From positions 23,918,094 to 23,982,093 of the forward strand of contig NC_051431.1 in NCBI RefSeq assembly GCF_001649575.2: a stretch of DNA of 64,000 nt, given 5' to 3'. Position numbers and translations under genes: made by a program. The notes under the pieces are model-generated. The model had not been told where the DNA came from, made no database searches, and was given only the letters and a program-made list of their open reading frames with translations. This DNA is from Kryptolebias marmoratus. Taxonomy: Eukaryota; Chordata; Actinopteri; Cyprinodontiformes; Rivulidae. Below are positions 13,201-25,900 of this stretch, piece by piece (positions within the stretch are counted from its first letter, which is position 1; the number at the start of each line of letters is the position of its first letter).

Positions 13201-16164
13201 ATTTACCTTCAGGTCGAGGAGGTGGCAAAGGCGGAGGATTTGAAACGACTTCATATACAACTGAAAAGAGAGGATGGATGGTCAGGAGCACGCCACCAAG
13301 TTTGAGATTATTTGCGTAGCGTTGCGCTGGGTGAAGTCGGCAAACCTGTATCTTGTGCGCTGGCCTGACAAGAATAACCAGCGAGTGTTGAGCCTATTGC
13401 TGCTGCTGCTGCCGCCACACCATTGGGAGGTAAAGGCACAGGTTCACGATTCACTGCAAGCACAACAAGAACTTCTAACAAACAAGACTGAAGGAGGACC
13501 AAAGAAAGAGAGGACTAGGAAAATCTGACCTATTCTGGTGATTTTGGCCAGAGTGGCTTGGCACAGGTCCTGTACTGAGTCATGCAGCTCTTTCATGGCC
13601 GAGCGAACGGAGGCCACCACGGCCTCTTCCTCGCTCAGCACCGACAGTCCTGTGGCACCCATCGGACCCAGCGGCTCCATCAGGAGGAAATTCTTGAAAA
13701 CCAAAACAAAAACCACCACATTTAGAACCCTCCTCTTTCAGTTGCAAACCTTCCAGTGAAATACAAATGAAATCCTTACATTGTCGCGCTCCGCTGGTTA
13801 TTACCTTCAAGAAGCAGACGTGATCCTGCGTGTCGGCCAGTCTGCTCAGCTCTTCGCTCTTCCAGTGGAGCTGGGCCACCTCCTGCTCCAGGCCCTGGAC
13901 CAGTCCTTCCACTTGGCTGCAGAAGGCCACCTCGTGGGAGCCAAGGAGCTCACCAACTCTGGTCCCAGTTTGATTCAAGCTCTCGACTAGCTCAGGAAAT
14001 AAATCCGAACTCTCCTTTTCCAGAGCCTGCAGTAAGGCCTGGGGGTTTAGAGAGAGAGATGGAAAAAAGTGGATGTCATGAGAGGAAGGTCCAAAGACTA
14101 AAACACAACATATCCATATTGATTTTTTTTTAATTTTTTTTTTTAATTTAGTTTTGAAGGGTGCTTACTGCCTGAAATTCCAACATTCATAAACATTCTT
14201 CTATCAAGCCCGACAGTAATTTGAGATTTACTTTTGTAATAATCTGAGATTACAGAAAGCCAACATTTTGATGTAGGAACTGTATAAGAAATGGAAAAGA
14301 ACCAGGATTAAAAGAAATGCACAAGCTGCTACCTGTCTCACACACCATGGTCTCTGGCAGCGCTCTTAATAAGACAGGCAGACAGAATAGCAGAGCACAA
14401 GGTGAGCCTTAAAAGTCTTATTAAAAAAACTCCTGGACCATAAGCATCTGGTTGTCACACATGTCCATTTTATGTTTCTAAAAAGACCCCTGACTTCCAG
14501 TTTTGAGGAGAAAACTGAACTCAAACACAGTGGAAACCAATAGGAGCAGTCTGCACACTAGGGGAGGGGCGTTTTAAGAGAAAAACAAGTTCTATAGCAG
14601 TCAGAGACGCACTGTGAGACAGAAAAAAATTTCTGTTTTGATGTATATTCTGTAAAAGAAGTGTAAAGATTGTGGACATAAGGAGGAGTTCAGTTTCAAA
14701 ACCTTTAGAAAGCTTAGACTGCCTAAAAGGTTTATGTGTGTGACATCTTAGTGTAAGCTGAATATTCTGTGATAAAATCTCCAAAACCCTTAAAACTCAA
14801 ACGACAATCACGTAAAGTCTGTTAAGTATATCGAAACTGCATTTTCAGTCATGTGAATTCCAACTCTCCATGATTCGTCTAAACTTTCTAATGATGTTTC
14901 AGTAATCCTCGTCTACAGAGTTTTAAAGAGGGCTGCGTTTTCCAAAGTCCATGTGCCAAAATTTCATTGTCTATGGCAAAACCTTTTAGGTTTTTTGTGC
15001 ATTTCATCCACATCATCCAATACCAAAAGTCAGAGAAATCCTGATTGAGCTGCACATTTTGATGTAATTTTTCAATGGTTGTTTTATTTCAAATTTAAAA
15101 ATTACAGGAAGAGAAGAATAACAGGCAAATTGTGATGATTGGTAAATCAACGGTTTTCATGTTGGCACCCTTACTAAAACTATAAACATATCAGAAATGA
15201 AAAGATTTCCACAACAAGCAGTCAGAAGGACGTGCAGACCTTATGTTGGCGGGCGGCAGGCGGGAGCTCCTGGAGCATCTTCTCAGACTCGTGGATTCTT
15301 CTCTGGACCTCGACCTGCATCTGAAGGAGCTCTTTCTGCACAAAAAACATACATATCTCGGTTCGGTCATTTAAAAAAAGCGATCAAATACATACTGCCG
15401 GGCAGTAAATACATTAAGGGCATTGGTAAATGATGATGCTGTACAATATTTCCGTCAGATCACACTGAAAAGCAGGATAGGCACATGTATGAAAGGCCTC
15501 CTGTACAACAGGATTAGCCACAGTCTGGCTCACGATGACACGGTTCTTGATCCACCTGTTCCTTGTTCCACAGGTCATACAGGCGTGAGGCACACACACG
15601 TAAGCAGAGCTGTAAAAAAAAATAAATAAATCCCCTCTTTTGCCAATCACATACCTGTCTCTCCATTCTCTCTTCTTGGGGTTTGAGCACACGGTGTCCT
15701 TTATGTCCATGCTGGCAGCACACCTCACAAACACACTCCCTGTCCTCGTGGCAAAAGAGGTCAAGAGGTCGACTGTGTTGGGGGCACTGTCTGGGTTCCA
15801 CCGCGGGAAGCTGGGGGTACACGCTGCCCTTCCTCGGCCCTATGTCCGAAAGAACCTCCAGGTAGATGGGCACTGACGGCGGGGCTGGGGAAGCCGCTTG
15901 GAAGGAGCCCTGCTTGAGGCTGTTCGACCTCAGTTTCTCCATGGCCTCGGCGAGCAGGGTGCTCTTGGCCAGCGAGGGCCGAGGGTTGAAGACCTGCCTA
16001 CACTGCGGGCAGCTGTACTGACCGTTGGTGTCTCTCTTGTCCCAGTGGCTCTGGATACAAGCCAAGCAGTAGGAGTGTCCACATGGCAGAGTGGTGGGGT
16101 CTTTCAGGGTATCCAGGCACACCGAGCAGGCGAAGCTCTCCTCTTCGGGCCAAGCCGAGGCCAT
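10272..16164 (-). CDS. TRIM-family E3 ubiquitin ligase (RING, B-box, coiled coil, PRY-SPRY)
   Basis: Predicted 592-residue cytosolic E3 ligase with eleven coding exons: 15655-16164, 15240-15335, 13805-14038, 13530-13692, 13421-13453, 13207-13260, 13049-13090, 12886-12921, 12660-12731, 12386-12588 and 10272-10607. The 96-bp and 234-bp second and third exons are the TRIM hallmark. The start at 16164 puts the RING at residues 13-55 (C13, C16, C28, H30, C33, C36, C52, C55). A B-box2 begins at C127; a coiled coil spans about 171-330. Residues 335-390 come from four mini-exons rich in PPLPPPRP-like proline motifs. PRY-SPRY is 414-592 (LDPNTVYRHMKLSDGG, YYWEVEW, SWSLYW, GVYLDQHAG). It resembles the TRIM25/TRIM16/TRIM47-like set expanded in fish, often antiviral; the exact orthologue is not claimed. 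Confidence 0.9.
10608..12385. other. Last intron of the TRIM gene
   Basis: About 1.8 kb separates the PRY and SPRY exons. The stretch about 11200-11700 resembles 21235-21620, with shared wording around GAAGCAGGACTG and CAGGAAAAACC, so it is an old dispersed repeat. No other gene seen. Confidence 0.55.
14039..15239. other. TRIM intron 2
   Basis: About 1.2 kb of AT-rich intron between the 96-bp and 234-bp coiled-coil exons. No repeat family or embedded gene recognised. Confidence 0.5.
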
Positions 16165-17122
16165 GTGGTGCCGGGAGGGATGAAGCAGAAGTTTAAACCT
16201 GGATGAGTGGCCGACCACAAAATTCCCTGCTTAAACAGGCTAGAAACGTTGTGCTAAATCCCAACGGAAAGACACTCACAAACTAAAAGGCTGAAATGCC
16301 TGTTCAGGTGAATCACATGCTCCTAAAATACCCAAGCTCTGCTGTCTTGGGGAGGAGCTGTGAAAACAGGTGTGGTGTTTGTCATTGTCTTTAACAATTT
16401 TATATTATATAACATTCAGAGTATTATTACTAAATGTAACCATTCAACAAAAATTTAAGATTAAGGTAATGTTTCAAAAATTGTTCCAGACATTTGTTTT
16501 ATTATCTTAAAAAATAAAAAGATAGGCACTTGCTTTTGTCGACTTTGGGGTGAAAACTGTGCTAAACCAGTTAAAACAGGACGAACTGGTTTCTAGCGCT
16601 GATGATTTGTGATGTAATGTAGGGGTTTTCGCGGTGATTTCACCACTAAATAATGCACCTGGTCCACGCAGGCCTCGCCTCATACATTTTTCATTTGTAG
16701 AAAAAACAAAAAACAAAACAGGAGAAAAGTTTGACGTCAAAGCGGCGCAGGGAGGGGCAACACTGACGCGCGTGAAGCTGCTCTCCGCCTCTTGTGGATG
16801 CGCATCATTTCTACACCGGCACACGTCATCGTTAAAGAGGCAGTCAGCAGTTAGTGTCAGCGGATTGTTGTGCGTTTACCAGCAAGTGTTTTTGATTCTG
16901 AGTTGCCCATTTGACTAAATAGCACACACCTTTTATTGTTCTAACAGCTTGTCTTTGTTTAAAGTTGACGCCGTCTCTCGCACCCTCCTCTCTTTCCTTC
17001 ACCGCCTGTCTTCACTTCCAACCTGTGAGGCACCGGTGATACAAAACCGAGCGGACCCAGATGCAGCCAGTCGGGTAGCAGATCGGTTGACCAGCTGTTG
17101 CTAATACGGCATTTCTGTGAAG
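16165..17122. promoter_or_regulatory. Divergent promoter region of TRIM and nudt8, with nudt8 5' exon end
   Basis: The TRIM start codon (minus) and the nudt8 first exon (plus) face away from each other here. A good donor, GAAG/GTGAGT, at 17122/17123 closes a probable nudt8 non-coding first exon, and the next acceptor is at 18730 just before the nudt8 ATG. The transcription start points cannot be fixed from sequence. No TATA box is obvious. Confidence 0.5.
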
Positions 17123-17779
17123 GTGAGTCTTTTTTTTCTTTAAAAGTACGTTTTATTTTTTTTACAGATAAGTCAATGGGGATAACTTAGAATTTGTGCT
17201 TCAAGTCGGATAGTTGCCATTAAGAAGATAAAAAAACCGAATCGCTCTGGTTTATGAATGACGTTAGCTTGTTAGCTTTCTGTTCTGCTAGTATTTGTTG
17301 CTAACTTAACCGTGAACAGCAGCCTGTATAATACCATATTAGCCCTGTGTTTATAGCAATCTGTGTATTTATCAGAACAGTGATGGTGATCACAGTGAAA
17401 TTAGGACGTTAAATTCTAATTTCTGTGCTTAGTTATGGTATTTTATTGTCAACTTTTTCAAAAAGCAAACAACCAAAGCTGACCAAAGTAAGTCAGTTCT
17501 GTACAGTAAAATCACAAATCAATTAAAATACAAACAAGAACAGCCAAAAGCATAAAATCTTGACCCGAGGGGGCACATTTGATTAAAAGGGGATGATTGT
17601 TTACTGATCTCCCTTACTGACCAGATCCAGAACGTGGAACATCCAGACGAAGCTGTTCCATAAATGTAAGACCTCTAGAATTTCAACAAGGGCAGATGGG
17701 TTCGGATAAATATTCAGGTGCCGGGCAGTGGAAAGCTTTAAAAACAATCGAGAGAATTTTAAAATCAGTTTTGTTTTGG

Positions 17780-18125
17780 AGACAGTGGGACTGACAAAAA
17801 GACAGGAGACAGAACAGGAAGTGGCAGAGCTGAAGATGTTGAGGTTCTCCTTGGGAGGGATGAGGATGGACAGGATTAGGAATGAGGTCATCAGAGGTCC
17901 AGCACAGGTTGAAGGACTGGGAGATAAAGTTAGAGAGGACAGACTGAGATGGTTTGGACATGTGCAGAGGAGGGACAGTGGGTATATTGGTAGAAGGGTG
18001 TTAGAGATGCAGCTGCCAGGAAAAAGACAAAGAGGAGATATATGGATGCAGTTAGAGAGGACATGGAGGGAGTTGGAGAGAGGACAGAGGACACAGAAGA
18101 CAGAGTAAGATGGAGGAAAAAGAAG
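17780..18125 (+). mobile_element. Non-LTR retrotransposon 3' fragment (RT C-terminus)
   Basis: Translates to the conserved tail of fish LINE polymerases ([19 protein letters not shown] and following), ending in an AAGAAGAAG-rich stretch. Start and RT core are missing, so it is a 5'-truncated dead copy, lying in nudt8 intron 1. The same family occurs inverted at 43730-43990. Confidence 0.75.
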
Positions 18126-18731
18126 AAGAAGAAGACAGCAGTCTAGCCTGGAGGTGATGAATGCTGTGATAAGTCTTAACGTTGTCGTCAGAGAGAACGA
18201 GTTTGATCTTGGAAAAGGTTCCGAGTTACAGAAAACAGGTCTTTGGCAGTCACAAGTGACAGATTCCTGACGTGGTTCTAAAGATTAAATGATAATGGTC
18301 TACAGAAATGTTCATAGGGCCAAAAATGACTGTCGCAGCAAAGAACATAAGACTTGATGAAAACATGGATTAAATGTTTTAGATAAGCGAAACAGAAATA
18401 CACTTTGATCAGGCTAAGAAAGATCACTCCAGGTTCAGCAAAGCCTGGTTGTTAGCCAGATCTGGAGCAGGTCAGGTTCACAGAATAAATTTATGCAGGA
18501 CGTGATGTTCCACTGATTCAAGGAAACCAAATGAAGGATCGGTTGAGCCCGGAAAAAACAATCTCTTATGTTGGATTTGCGAAACATTCCTTCGGTCTGT
18601 TCAGTATTTGTTGTAAATGCTCCCCCACTTCTCTGCAGGTAAAGAGATGCAACATCTGATCCACATGAGCCTTATTAATGTTTCAGCGTGTTTGTCTGTC
18701 TTTTTCCTTTATTTATTTGTTTTTGTACAGG

Positions 18732-21700
18732 ATGTTTAGGAGCCCACAATTCCTGATTTGGACCTGCCCCACGAGACAGTCGCTGCTGCTGCGAGAATCG
18801 TGCCTTTCTGCCTTCTCTGAGCACATTGGGTTGGGATGGCTGCGAGCAAGACACGTGAACGAGAGGAAATGCGAAGCAAAACGCGGACAAAGCACAAATG
18901 AGGACGTGCTGCCGTTATCCGCAAGGACAGCATGTTTTTCAACACAGCTGTCTTCCTGTAGATCAGCCAGTCTAACGCGTCAGCTGAGGGATGTTTTATC
19001 AGAAAACCTTCTTTCCAGAGTCATGTTAAGCTACCACCACAGCCACTCTCAAGTCTCTGCTAAAACCAAACAAGTGTCTTATCTCGTCAGCACTTTCTGG
19101 AACTGTTTATTCAACCGGACTTTTCTTCAGCGCCGGAGGCGGCCTTGGGCTCTCAGCTGCGTCAATAAGAATCAACGCAACTTTCTTCATCACGTACCAA
19201 GTTCCTTTAGCCCGTTCAGCCTGTCGGCACACAAGCCACGGATATTAAATCCGTTTCGCTGCAACCCGTCACCCGGTCCCGGTTTCCGTCGGATCCAAAC
19301 TGTTCATCAGCCTGTCCCTCATGTGGCGGACACCTGGAGGGACTGCCTGTCCCTCGAAAATGAGGCCCGCTGTCGACAGAAACTGGCGCCCAACTGGAAG
19401 CTCTACGACATGGACAAGGTGATGAAAGGGGCGAGTCAGACACAAGGCACCAACCGGGGGAGGTGGGCGGCCATCTTGGTGTCTCTGTGCTCCGTTGAAG
19501 GGGAGCCTGCTTTCCTGTTCACTCTGCGCTCCAGCACACTGAGAGGCAAACACAAAGGAGATGTCAGGTTGGTGGGAGGCTGGAAACAAAACTGCAATGA
19601 TCTCGGTTTTCTTTTTTAATAGAAAGTCTTGGTCAAGTAAAAGTATGCTTGTGTTCTTTTTGCAGCTTTGCTGGAGGAAAGGGCGATCCATCAGACAGAG
19701 ACGTAGTGGCCACGGCGTTGCGAGAAGCCCAGGAGGAGCTGGGTATTAATGTGCTAGCTGAGAGGGTTTGGGGAGTGATGAAACCTCTGAGGGACAAGGT
19801 GAGTCACACAGTTATTTATTTATTGTTTTTTTTCAATCACGTGAAAGTTGTGAGATCTTATTCTCTTTTAGCAGTGGGATTGGAAAATGCTGCACTTCTA
19901 GTTATCATAGTTATCTAGTTACACTTTTTTCCTGTTGTTTTTACATACGGCATTTTCCGCAATACAGGGCGCACTGGATTATAAGACGCACAGTCAGTGA
20001 ATGGTCCATTTTCAAACTTTTGTCATATAAGGCGCGTGCACCTCCCAATTTTTGTTACTTTGCAAAGACCGCGCGCGCCGTGCTTCATTTAAAATGAACG
20101 ATTTTGCTGCTCTAGCGGAGCTGGTTCACCTGTCTCAGCATTTATATGATCCCTCTATGAGAGATCACAAAGATAATCAAACGGTTCAAAACTCACGGAA
20201 GAATACTGCACCGACGTAAGCGTCAAGTATAAACGCCTCCACCGCTCGCTCAGGTTCAGGTGCGTGACTATAACTGAGCCTTATTGCTGCAAGCGGTGCG
20301 GCTTGTAGTTTAACCAAAGTTGTACTAAAACATTACGACTTTCTACATATATAAGGTGCTCCGGATTATAAGGCGCACTGTCGTTTTTTGAGAAAATGTA
20401 AGGCTTTTAAATGCGTCTTATAGTCCGGAAAATACAGTATGTTTTTTGCTATCTTCTGCATACTTTGTGCTGTTTTACTTCTTCATGTATCAAAATCTTC
20501 ACATCATTCAGGAAAGGGGCACTGTGCCTTTTTGGTTTTTGAAACTTTTAAACTTTCATATTTAAAACATTTGGTTTCTTTGAAATTGGCTTCATCATAC
20601 TTGCTCTGTATCGTCTCCGTTAGCAACTTTTAGTTTGTAGCTATGGTTTTTTAGCTTTTAGCATGTTGCTGTCTTTGGTTTTTCACTAGTGTTCTGCATC
20701 TAAAAGGCTGACAGTCAGCTTCAGTTTTCAGGATTAACTCTGTTTTCTGCAGTAATGCTATTAGGTTTTTGCCACACCGCCTTTCTAGGTCTTTAGTGTT
20801 GATAAATATTGTCTTTTAAACTGTGAATGTATCTGCATTTTGAGATTTATTATGTTTTTAAAATGTAATGTTTCTGGAAACAATTGTTTTGTCAGATGTA
20901 CAGTGGACCTAAGTTAATGTCAACAAATTACCTGATGGTCTTACCAGCAAAGCAGCTCCCTAAAATATTCCATTTCCACTCACATACACATTAAATAAGA
21001 GGAGCAGCAAATCCTCAGTGCTTTTGAAATGTCATAAATTTAGATAATAAAGGTTTTTATTCTAAACCCGCCATAAAACGTTTGTGTTTTTCCAGTCAGG
21101 GATGATGATTGTTCCAGTGTTGGCTAACCTCGGTCCTTTCGAGGAGTTGGCTTTCAAACCAAACCCTGAAGAGGTACATTTATTTTACTTCTTACCTCCT
21201 TCGTACTCCATGATCACCTCACTGTGGCAGAAACAATCAGCTAGAACAAAGATGGTCTCCAGCAGTGAATTAACACAGTGGGCTTTCCATCACATGTGAC
21301 GCGTCATGGATGGTTTTGAGCAAGCGCAAACCTTCTGTAGGTGGTTTATTCATGACGTGGGGCCTGCATACACCAGCATGGCTTTGTTGTAGATAATTTG
21401 AAGCAGGACTGACCACGGTGGCCTCATACCTGGGCTGCAGCCATTAATGTGACAAGGTCACAGGAAAAACCGAGCCAGACGTGGTTCCTGAGAGTCATGC
21501 CAGGCCGGGCAGTGATGAGGATGAAGAAGAAGGTCTCTGGGGGAAAAAAGAAAATTGGCAGGAAAAACCTCTGCCGAGTACTAAGAGGGTTGCAACATTA
21601 TAACTAATTTCACTCTGAAAGGTGGATTTTGCATATTTTTGCAATCCAGCCACAGCCTAATCGGTCATGAAGAGAATAGCGGGGTCATCATCCTGTTTGT

Positions 21701-22168
21701 AGGGGCTTACTCTGACTGTAGGTTTTATTTGTGAGCATGATGGAAATGAATTTATTAGGTTGAGGGACTTTGAAGTCACACCAGAGCTGTACCTAACCGT
21801 TTAGTATACCACATTCATATTATGGTTATTTAATGTATGATCTGATCCAGTAATCTCATCTTAAATGACCTAACAAGATAACAAACACAAATAAATAGAT
21901 CTTTCTTTATCACAATGGAAACAGACAATTTTTTAAATTTTGAACTAATAAAAAGCTTTTATTGTTTGTTTTCTCCTGTTAGGTCGATGAAATCTTCACC
22001 TTGTCTTTGTCGCACCTGTGCAACCCGCAGAACCGTGGCTACACAAACTTCCGCACTGGTGAGAAGTACGGATACACACTGCCGGTGTTTTGTAATGGGA
22101 AATACCGAGTGTGGGGCCTGACTGCAGTCGCCCTGGACCAAAGCCTAAAACTCGTTGTACCTCCGTAG
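18732..22168 (+). CDS. nudt8: Nudix hydrolase 8 (CoA-type diphosphatase)
   Basis: Predicted 410-residue protein with coding exons 18732-19567, 19666-19798, 21096-21173 and 21983-22168. The Nudix core begins around residue 225: FLFTLRSSTLRGKHKGDV leads into FAGGKGDPSDRD (280-291) and ALREAQEELG (296-305), the CoA-diphosphatase (UPF0035-like) signature shared by NUDT7 and NUDT8. The C-terminal YTLPVF and VWGLTAV match NUDT8. The family hydrolyses CoA and acyl-CoA to phosphopantetheine and 3',5'-ADP, with NUDT8 placed in mitochondria. Oddity: about 190 residues precede the usual NUDT8 start; they are basic and serine-rich without a domain. The real start may be internal. AATAAA at 22380-22385 fits the poly(A) signal. 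Tail to tail with mfrp. Confidence 0.88.
19946..20439. mobile_element. MITE with GGCGCAC sub-terminal repeats
   Basis: About 0.5 kb in nudt8 intron 3. Left end TACGGCATTTTCCG and right end ...CCGGAAAATACAGTA are imperfect inverted repeats. Inside both ends the words ATTATAAGRCGCAC and ATAAGGCGC recur in direct and inverted orientation. No coding capacity. It belongs to a miniature DNA-transposon type common in fish genomes; superfamily not assigned. Confidence 0.7.
21235..21620. repeat. Dispersed repeat related to 11200-11700
   Basis: Shares short blocks with the TRIM last intron (GGGGCCTGCATACACC versus GGGGTCTGCGTACACC, then GAAGCAGGACTG). Both copies are old and diverged. Located in nudt8 intron 4. 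Confidence 0.5.
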
Positions 22169-22917
22169 TAGCTCCGTTCCAGACTTGAAATATTTCAGTG
22201 CCTGAAGGTATTATTAAGACAGTTATGAAGCAAAACCATGTCAGAAATCTGTGAAGGCAACTTAGTTATTTATATAATTCAAACTCATGAGTCTGTTTGT
22301 CCTGTGTTTTGTTGTTTTTTGAGTAGAGAAAGCTCTTTGTTGTCTTTATGCGCTGAGTCTGGGATGTGTTACCTTCGCCAATAAATAGATTAGGTATAAA
22401 CATATTGGCCAGCTGTATCTGTGTCACTAAAGGAAAGTACTGTTCGAGGTTTATTCTGGATTTGTAAAACAGATGACTGATTCTTGCTTGAGCACTTTTG
22501 ATTTTTAAATGACAAGTCTTTTGTTTTTAGTTCTTGTTAATTTAGCGATAAACTGACGCAACGTCGTCCTGAATCATCAAAGCACAGCCACAACAAGATT
22601 ACACTTATCTCATTTTTCATCGTGTTTTATTTAGATCAGATCTTTACTGCTGTAAACACTGAAATAATCAAAGCACATTGTATACGAGGGGAAAAAACCA
22701 ACAACAATGCAATAAACCTTATTTTAAAGATATTTTCGGTTTGTTCGCAATCTTTCTTTTGCTTCTGTTTTATTTTTTACATAATAGACGTCGAAGGGAT
22801 AAACAGACATTCAAACAAGCTACAGAGTCTGAGTTCCCTGGTTTCAGTTACAGTCTGAGCTCAGATGGAAAGCTGTAATGTGACAAAGGGAACTTTAACT
22901 GTGTTAAGGTTAAAAAT
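22169..22917. other. Convergent 3' region of nudt8 and mfrp
   Basis: 750 bp between the two stop codons. The nudt8 AATAAA (22380-22385, plus) and mfrp AATAAA candidates on the minus strand (22769-22774, also 22626-22631) show that the 3' ends nearly meet. No C1q-TNF gene follows mfrp here, although mammalian MFRP is followed closely by C1QTNF5. Confidence 0.6.
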
Positions 22918-25900
22918 TCAGGGCTGTGAGCACTCCAGGGGGTCTTGTGAGTCGGGCAGAAGGTGGCAGTTGAAGGGCCAGCTGAAGGAGAAGAGGTCGA
23001 GGGCCTGGCTGCATTGCTGCTCAGCGGAGGAGCAGACTGAGCGGCAGGGTTGGAGGACGCCGCCCTGAGGGCTGCACTGAGGAAGGAACATCCCACACAC
23101 CAGCCTCTGCAGGGGCCCGAAGCACGCCAGCTCCATTAGCACCTGGCCACAAAACAAGGTGGGGTTTATTGTCTGCTCTGACACAAATCTTAAAGATATG
23201 TCAAAGCAACTTACCCGATACTGTCGCAGGAGTGTGGCAGCCTCTCTCTGGTCGGCGATGAATAGCCAGATGTTGGGGAAAGACGTGAGGTTATAGCTGA
23301 GGCCCTGACACATCTCCACCTCTATGATCTCACACGATGAGGCTGATTTCATGGTGAAAAATAATTTACGGTCATTGAAACAGCAGGCAAAGAACCAGCG
23401 TTCTATTAATCCATACTTTTTTTTTTTTCTTTTAAAACCACAACTACAGCAGTCTGATATTGTAAGCAGGCTTCCTCCTGTACAATCTTCTCAGTGGCAG
23501 AGGAACCAGAACCTGTTGGACCTTTTAATGGAAGTCGACGTAGACTCACTGAAGGGAGGGTAGGTGGAGTTGCCACAGCCCTGCTCGTCTGCTCCGTCGG
23601 GGCAGTCGTTCCATCCATCACACAGCCACTGCTGCTGAATGCACTCCCCAGTCCTGCAGGTGAACTGGTTCGGAGCACACGTCCCTATGGAAATAAGTTT
23701 TAGGATTAAAAAAAAACTGGGAGGAAATATTCTGTGTTGAATTATTTTTGAGAGTTTTATTTAAATCCTACCAGTGGTTCATTTAGATATTTTGCTATCA
23801 GACAAATGGGGTTGATGCAAAAGTTTTAGCTTTCCATCTGTACGATTACCCGAGTCATTTTGCCATTTTGATTTATTTTTTGTTAGCTAATGTCATTTAG
23901 CTGTAGCGGCTGACTTCAAAAGTTCGATCGCAGCTGTTTATCCAAATATTACTTTCTGAGAGTTTCACTACAATTTGTCGAGTAGTTCATAAGATATTTT
24001 GCTAACACAATGGTTATATTAAGAGAGACATGGGCAAAAACCATAATTGCCTTTTCATCTTTGGTGGTGGGTGATAATACATTCAGAAGTGATTCTCTGG
24101 TTAAGTAGAAATGAGCTTGTTACCAAAGCCAAAACTCACTGTTGAGTACAGATATGGCCTGGTACGTTGCGTTGAAGCCGCTGTCGGCCACCCCATCATC
24201 GGACACGAACACCACTGTCATGTGGGGCCCAGAGGAGGTCAGGTCTGGTGGGACGGTGGTCCCGCAAAATCTGGTACAAAGGCAAGAGAAACAAAAGCTT
24301 CTATGAAACAGTAATGGACAAAAGGAAAGACACATTTCACCTTTCATAGCCACAACAGACAATGTTCAAAGAGGTGGGCTAGTGATGATGCAGTAATTTC
24401 ACCGATATAGGAACATAAATGTGATTTATCTTGCACAGATTATGAGACTGCGGGGCTCCTCACCTCCCTAAGACCCTGCCAGCTCCGGTGCTGCTGCTGT
24501 CGTGCACCTCCACGTAGTCGTACTCGCACACATCCTGAGTTTCCAGGCTGAAGTTTTTGAAGCTCAGCGTGATGACGTGACCCTCGTCAACAGATATATG
24601 CCATATACACATCTAAAAAGAAAGAAACAAATGGCTTCAGTCTCCTGTTCTTGTTGGTCCGGGTGTGTGTTTGTTTGTGTAAAGTCAGTCAGGCTCTACC
24701 TGCTGGTGAAGATAAGGCCTGGGGTGGTTCGGACTCTCCATAGAACCATATGGCCCAAACTTCTGGCCACCACATTCTGTGAAACAGCATTGCTCATGTG
24801 TTTACTCTCATGTCCTTAAGTTAGAGCCTTGGGTTTGATTCAGTTTCTCACCATTGTGTATGTGGGTGCAGTTTGCTTCATCTTTTCGGTCATCACAGTT
24901 CGGATGACCGTCACACACAGACGCAGGCAGCAGACAGCGACCGTCGTCACACGTGAACTCCTCTCTGGTGCAGCTCTCTGAGGAGAGACGCAACAGAAAC
25001 GTCCGTGCAGGTTCAAAAAGGGCACGAGTGCGAACAAACACGCAGAGGCAGAGTACTGACGGTGTCCGGGCAGGACAGCTCTGTATTGGGCGGCGAAGCC
25101 GTTGCCTGCGATGCTGTTGTCGGAACGGAAGGTGACCCACACCGTGCTGCTGTTTGTGTTCACTGTTGGTGGAGCGACGTTGCCACAAAACCTGCAAGAA
25201 AACGATCTGGGTTGGAATAATCTGTGTACTCTTTTTTTTTTTTTTCTTTCAGCTTCAGACTGAACTTTAAGCCTGGACACTGAAGCTCTAAACTTTTAGA
25301 AGGCCAGCGTTGTGCAATCTGTAGAATTTTCTAAATCGTGTTGCGACATTTTCCAAGAATGTTAGTGGGCAGAAAGGTCAAAGTATTATTTACAATGTTC
25401 CATCGAGTCCTCAGTACGTTTCAGAGCTGAGGACTCTAAAACATGTGCAGACCTTTATTGCCATCTCTCTGCATTTTGAAGTAATGTCACATTGTTTTTT
25501 TTGTTTTGTTTTGTTATGTTTTTTTTAGCACAACAGAGTTCCTATATGATTTTAGTATTTTCCAGATCTGGGTAAATATGGGGGAAAAAAAGAAACAGTC
25601 TAAAAAAAAACCCCATTTGTGTTCCCAGACTCTCTTAACTGTTGCAATTTCTGAAAAATAAAGATTAAATTTCTAAAAAGTTGCTGAAATGAGAAGAGCA
25701 TTTTTCACATTGACTGGATGTAAACAAATGAACAGTTGCTACAATGTTTTTGCTGGTGCCTTTCTTTTTGTGTGTGTGTGTGTCTATTACCAAAATATCT
25801 CATGAACCACTGAACAAATTTTAATGAACCTTGCAGGAACTAATCATTGGATGTACCTCTAAAACGGATTAACGTTTGGAGCCAACCCAATTCAAGATGG

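Noticed and set aside
13780..13804. A 23-bp TRIM exon directly after the coiled-coil exon
   Set aside because: The CAG at 13795 would leave an intron of under 10 bp. The donor at 13804 pairs instead with the acceptor at 13693, giving an open frame into NFLLMEPLG.
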